From positions 39,608-103,607 of the forward strand of contig JAFTYM010000013.1 of NCBI GenBank assembly GCA_017461585.1: DNA of 64,000 nt, given 5' to 3'. Below are positions 60,904 through 64,000 of this stretch, one piece after another. The translations under genes and the position numbers were made by a program. Below the pieces are notes generated by a model that was not told where the DNA came from, made no database searches, and saw only the letters and a list, made by a program, of their open reading frames with translations. Source of the stretch: Oscillospiraceae bacterium (lineage in GTDB: Bacteria > Bacillota > Clostridia > Oscillospirales > Oscillospiraceae). Numbering within the stretch: the stretch's first letter is position 1; each line of letters begins with the position of its first letter.

Positions 60904-61788
60904 ATGGCATTAATGAACTGTCCAGAATGTAAGTCACAAGTATCCGATAAAGCAGCAAATTGCCCTCACTGCGGATATCCAATCAATACTAATACCCATG
61001 TTCAATCATTAAGAACAGAAAATATCCAAGGAGAACACATCGCAAAAACATCTCCAACGACTTCCAGGCATCTACCATTTACAATTATAATAATTGTAGG
61101 AGCAATTTTTCTATCCGTGGTAATCTATGCAGTATTTTTTCGGCCGTGTAAACACGAATGGCAGGATGCTACATGCAATGTACCAACGACATGTACCATC
61201 TGCGGAGAAATCAGTGGTGAAAAGCTTACACATTCTTGGGTTGACGCAACTTGTGATACCCCAATGACCTGCACATTTTGCAATATAACCAACGGTGATG
61301 CATTAGGACACAAATGGATTGATGCAACATATGAAACACCTAAAACTTGTTCAATATGTAAAAATACTGAAGGTGATTGCAAAAAAAGGCCTCAAGTAAA
61401 TTCTTCTACTGGAGCAATAGATGCCATTCAGGAATGTTTAAATTTCATCCCAGATTGCAAAATCAGCATCTCTGAAGAGAAAGATAGTAATGGTAGCACA
61501 ACGTATGCAATTAGACATCGAGGTGACTTGGTTGGCGTTATTGGCCTTGATGTAGACGATTTTGATGTTTTAGCGCTTATTGATCCAAAAAAAGACTACG
61601 CCAAACTTGATTTAGAACAAATAGCTATAGCTATGCTACTATCCTCGGATTCTGATATGACATACGAAGATGCAAAAATGTACTTTCAAGAAACAGAAAA
61701 CGGTGGATTACAATGGATGAATAATTGGTCCTCTTTCATTTCTCGCGGTATGGCAGAAGGCATGTATGCATTTGGCATTGGCTACTAA
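60904..61788 (+). CDS. Zinc-ribbon membrane protein with HEWQDATC repeats
   Basis: 294 residues. N-terminal zinc ribbon (CPECKSQVSDKAANCPHCGY), one membrane helix (about 58-80), then three units of the HEW/HSW/HKW-DATC type (CKHEWQDATCNVPTTCTICG, HSWVDATCDTPMTCTFC, HKWIDATYETPKTCSIC), then a ~120-residue domain. AT-richer than its neighbours and located between a regulator and its kinase, suggesting recent acquisition. GAGGAG precedes ATG 60904. Function unknown. Confidence 0.78.
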   Translation: MALMNCPECKSQVSDKAANCPHCGYPINTNTHVQSLRTENIQGEHIAKTSPTTSRHLPFTIIIIVGAIFLSVVIYAVFFRPCKHEWQDATCNVPTTCTICGEISGEKLTHSWVDATCDTPMTCTFCNITNGDALGHKWIDATYETPKTCSICKNTEGDCKKRPQVNSSTGAIDAIQECLNFIPDCKISISEEKDSNGSTTYAIRHRGDLVGVIGLDVDDFDVLALIDPKKDYAKLDLEQIAIAMLLSSDSDMTYEDAKMYFQETENGGLQWMNNWSSFISRGMAEGMYAFGIGY

Positions 61789-62091
61789 ATCGTTATTGCT
61801 CCCCCCAAATATCCGTGTCATCGGATATTTGGGGGAATTTTTCTATGTCTTGCTTTTATAAATAGTTGTTTCTTTCATTTTGTATGTCATAAATGTAAAC
61901 ATTTCTGTGTTCTGTTGAATTATTAAACTACTTTGATTATAATCTTTTTATACTGTGGAAGAGAATCAGCTACCACAACACTTAAGTTTAATGCTTTTTG
62001 TAATGGTAAATAATGTAAAATGAGGTTAAATTATGCTAATGACATATAGTAATGTTCAAAAATTGTGCTATAAATTTGAGCTGACAGAATA
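61789..62091 (+). promoter_or_regulatory. AT-rich gap: terminator, promoter, no gene
   Basis: Terminator CCCCCAAATATCCG/CGGATATTTGGGGG (61802-61835) ends the zinc-ribbon gene. Then a promoter TTGAAT (61915-61920), 17 nt, TATAAT (61938-61943) reads toward the histidine kinase. The last 26 bp are the response-regulator remnant described separately. No further gene. Confidence 0.8.
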
Positions 62092-62092
62092 A
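62067..62092 (+). pseudogene. Remnant of the response regulator 3' end
   Basis: Reads TAT AAA TTT GAG CTG ACA GAA TAA, i.e. YKFELTE-stop; the first 17 bases (62067-62083) match 60686-60702 at 15, both differences being synonymous. The TAA overlaps the kinase ATG (TAATG), the usual coupling of an OmpR-type pair. The kinase has no SD of its own. Confidence 0.82.
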
Positions 62093-63519
62093 TGAAAAAA
62101 TCGCTGTTTTTCAAAAACCTTGCCTCAGTATATGCAATGCTGCTTCTCAGCTTTTTCCTGTTTGGCGGCGTGTTTGCATTTTGGAGCTACAGGTATATTC
62201 TAAACGAAAACCGTGACGAAATGGCAACGCTCGCATCTGATGCATCTCACACTATCAGTACCCTTGCCCAGCGCTACTCCACAGACGATTTCACCATGTC
62301 CATGACGCTGTCCATCCTCTGCGGTCCCACAGATCATCAGATCCTGCTGACAGATGCAAGGGGAACCGTAGTATCATGCTCGGAAGATCCGTATAATTGT
62401 ACCCACTACGGCGCCGAGATTCCGGATGCGCTGATATCACGGCTGACCCAGCCCGAGGACATGTACACGGGCATATCATCTATGGGCAGTCTGTATTCAT
62501 CAGAAAAATACGTAGTATCCGTTCCCGTTAATGGGCAAAACGGAATCGTCGGCTATATTCTTGTGTCTACAGACACTTCGAATATGTCTGAGATGTGGCG
62601 CCGCTCTTCCGGCATGCTGGTTATCGTCGCCATAATCGTTATGGAGGTCGCCCTTGTTATCTCATTCATAACCACAAAACGCACTGTTCGTCCCATAAAC
62701 GAGATGACAAAAACCGTGCGTAAATTTGCAAGAGGTAACTTCTCGTCCCGTGTTGAGGTCACATCGGAAGACGAGATCGGCGAGCTGGCAGATTCCTTTA
62801 ACCTGATGGCGGATTCTTTGGAGAGATCGGAAAACTTACGCCGTGAGTTTATTGCAAATATCTCTCACGAGCTGAAAACTCCTATGACTACCATTTCAGG
62901 CTTTGCAGACGGAATCATGGACGGCACTATCCCTCAGGAAAAAGCGCCCGAATATCTGGCTGTCATCTCCTCTGAGACTCACAGGCTTTCCCGCCTTGTC
63001 CGCAACATGCTGGACGCATCGCAGCTCTCTGCAAAAGAGCCTGCGGAGCTGCGCAAAAACAATTTTGATCTGACAGAGGTCGTTGTTCAGACGCTCCTGA
63101 GTCTCGAGAAAAAGATCACAGACAGAAAGCTGGATGTTGACGCAGAGCTTCCCGAAGAACCCATTGTCACATTAGGAGACCGGGACTCTATTACACAGGT
63201 TGTTTATAACCTCCTTGATAACGCCGCAAAATTCGCAACCGAAGGTTCTGTTATAAAGCTCTCGGTATACAAGCGCTCTGGAAGGGCGTACGTCTCCGTC
63301 GAAAACCGCGGTGAGACCATTCCCGAAAAAGAGCTTCCGCTTATTTTCGACCGCTTCCACAAAACGGATAAATCCAGAAACTTTGACAAAGACGGTGTTG
63401 GACTTGGACTTTATATCGTCAAGACGATTCTGGACAACCACAGAGAGGATATTTTCGTAACAAGCGCAGACGGTGTCACAAAGTTTACATTCACTTTGAC
63501 CATTGCACCGCAGAAATAG
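62092..63519 (+). CDS. Sensor histidine kinase
   Basis: 475 residues. Helix 1 about residues 10-32, an extracytoplasmic domain to about 168, helix 2 about 172-192, HAMP about 195-250, HisKA with NISHELKTPMTT (His), HATPase with VVYNLLDNAAKFATEG and GVGLGLYIVKTIL. Partner of the regulator at 60025, now split from it by a 1.36-kb cassette. Translation start overlaps an RR-like stop; no SD. A cassette-borne promoter may drive it. Confidence 0.94.
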   Translation: MKKSLFFKNLASVYAMLLLSFFLFGGVFAFWSYRYILNENRDEMATLASDASHTISTLAQRYSTDDFTMSMTLSILCGPTDHQILLTDARGTVVSCSEDPYNCTHYGAEIPDALISRLTQPEDMYTGISSMGSLYSSEKYVVSVPVNGQNGIVGYILVSTDTSNMSEMWRRSSGMLVIVAIIVMEVALVISFITTKRTVRPINEMTKTVRKFARGNFSSRVEVTSEDEIGELADSFNLMADSLERSENLRREFIANISHELKTPMTTISGFADGIMDGTIPQEKAPEYLAVISSETHRLSRLVRNMLDASQLSAKEPAELRKNNFDLTEVVVQTLLSLEKKITDRKLDVDAELPEEPIVTLGDRDSITQVVYNLLDNAAKFATEGSVIKLSVYKRSGRAYVSVENRGETIPEKELPLIFDRFHKTDKSRNFDKDGVGLGLYIVKTILDNHREDIFVTSADGVTKFTFTLTIAPQK

Positions 63520-63747
63520 CAATTTACAAATTATTAAAACTCTATTCACACATAATCTTTTGTTCTGAGTTATTATTAAATCACAGTAAAGGACAAGCTA
63601 AGATCTTTCGAATCTGAATTTTCTTCCGTTCAGTTTCCTCCGTCCTTATTAGATCAGCTTATCCTTCGCTGGACAGCAAGAAATTTCCCCCTCTCTCTTT
63701 TAACAGCACAAAGGCTTCGATAAAAATCGAAGCCTTTGTGTCTTTCT

Positions 63748-63835
63748 ATGCAAAAAATCCCCGATACACTTGGCTTAACAGTGATAAGGAACTAACGCAC
63801 TTATCAACTGTTAGCTGACGGTTTCCGGGGTGCAT
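63748..63835 (+). ncRNA. Candidate structured RNA leader
   Basis: Nested pairing ATGC...GCAT, CCCCG...CGGGG, and a near-continuous stem TAACAGT-GATAAG/CTTATC-A-ACTGTTA with loop GAACTAACGCA. It precedes a terminator-like hairpin and a gene, as in an attenuator or riboswitch. It could also be a mobile-element end. Confidence 0.4.
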
Positions 63836-63841
63836 ACGAAC

Positions 63842-63881
63842 AAATCCCGTCTGCTTTCTAACAGGAAGTCAGACGGGATTT
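63842..63881 (+). terminator. Attenuator-like hairpin before the last gene
   Basis: 12-bp stem AAATCCCGTCTG/CAGACGGGATTT around a 16-nt loop, followed by TTCGCTTTAT, 34 bp before the start codon at 63916. Confidence 0.7.
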
Positions 63882-63915
63882 TCGCTTTATATCACGAATT
63901 TATGGAGGACATACC

Positions 63916-64000
63916 ATGAAAGCCTTAATATCTTGTGCTTACAATATGGACAACTGCTGCGTAGAATTGAAATTCACCGATGGCAGTATGGTTGCGATTG
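63916..64000 (+). CDS. DUF6061-like protein (partial, 5' end only)
   Basis: Only 28 codons in the window: MKALISCAYNMDNCCVELKF then TDGSMVAI. GGAGG (63904-63908) precedes ATG 63916. The opening is like DUF6061 proteins, which I associate with accessory or mobile regions of Clostridia; this link is recall, not shown here. Function unknown. Confidence 0.6.
   Translation, partial: MKALISCAYNMDNCCVELKFTDGSMVAI

Larger units (their letters stand above)
63520..63915. other. Gene-free stretch: terminator and structured leader
   Basis: 396 bp with no gene. The kinase terminator is CACAAAGGCTTCGAT/ATCGAAGCCTTTGTG (63707-63740). Then an 88-nt fold (63748-63835), then a terminator-like hairpin (63842-63881), then a ribosome site for the partial gene at 63916. 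Confidence 0.75.

Noticed and set aside
63770-63815. Integron attC-like hairpin (GCTTAAC ... GTTAGCT)
   Set aside because: The right core deviates from GTTRRRY and there is no integrase or cassette array; kept only as a structured leader.
1-64000. tRNA, rRNA, CRISPR arrays and full insertion sequences
   Set aside because: No cloverleaf, no rRNA-like stretch, no direct-repeat array and no transposase were seen in the window.

Overview
The window looks like part of the chromosome of an anaerobic, spore-forming Clostridia, probably Oscillospirales (Ruminococcaceae/Oscillospiraceae-like). The evidence is a SCIFF ranthipeptide with its radical-SAM maturase, spo0A, a SpoIVB-type serine peptidase, a PdaA/PdaB-like polysaccharide deacetylase, AGGAGG ribosome sites, very good sigma-A promoters, and short genes separated by strong GC hairpin terminators. 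No rRNA, tRNA or CRISPR array was seen. The species assignment is inference.

Layout. 1-1.6 kb: scfA/scfB (SCIFF peptide and maturase). 1.7-10.2 kb: a giant FtsX-like permease, two tandem 73/72-aa paralogues, a VOC protein, a membrane protein, a 276-bp MITE-like element, a BlaR1/BlaI-type sensor-repressor pair with twin operators, and a lipoprotein. 10.2-20.8 kb: a URO-D-like protein with an FAD oxidoreductase, an ABC half exporter, a MATE pump, purC, an SseB-like protein, a DMT transporter, a TrmH methylase and a lipoprotein. 20.8-25.4 kb: a CUT1 sugar ABC operon. 25.4-31.1 kb: an MFS transporter, then an operon of a PPOX flavoprotein, a GH3 glycosidase and a PfkB kinase fused to an alpha/beta hydrolase. 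31.1-35.6 kb: PadR/DUF2812, an FeS reductase, small unknown genes, a lipoprotein and kptA. 35.7-40.9 kb: a sporulation region in which the spoIVB 3' end occurs three times, then an M14 peptidase and spo0A. 40.9-48.3 kb: an FAD reductase, a large secreted GH105-like protein with 14 Cys repeats, a TetR regulator and a lipoprotein. 48.4-52.2 kb: deacetylase, nitroreductase, GNAT, HD protein and pepT. 52.2-56.2 kb: a YclNOPQ-like siderophore importer with DtxR-like operators. 56.4-59.9 kb: copA-csoR-copZ with a CsoR operator, and a DUF5131 protein. 60.0-63.5 kb: an OmpR/HK pair split by an AT-rich cassette. 63.7-64 kb: a structured leader before a truncated DUF6061-like gene.

The most unusual signal is repeated at two unrelated loci. 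At spoIVB, and between the response regulator and its kinase, the host gene is intact and has its own terminator. It is followed by a small accessory gene, and then by a short divergent copy of the host gene's 3' end. At the kinase locus the leftover copy (YKFELTE-stop) still overlaps the kinase start as TAATG, so the pair was once translationally coupled and was later split. This looks like small cassettes inserted at gene 3' ends that restore the interrupted end, with no recombinase visible. Other points of note are the kinase/hydrolase fusion, the MITE-like element, an attenuator-like leader at the right edge, and a Spo0A receiver lacking one acidic-pocket residue.
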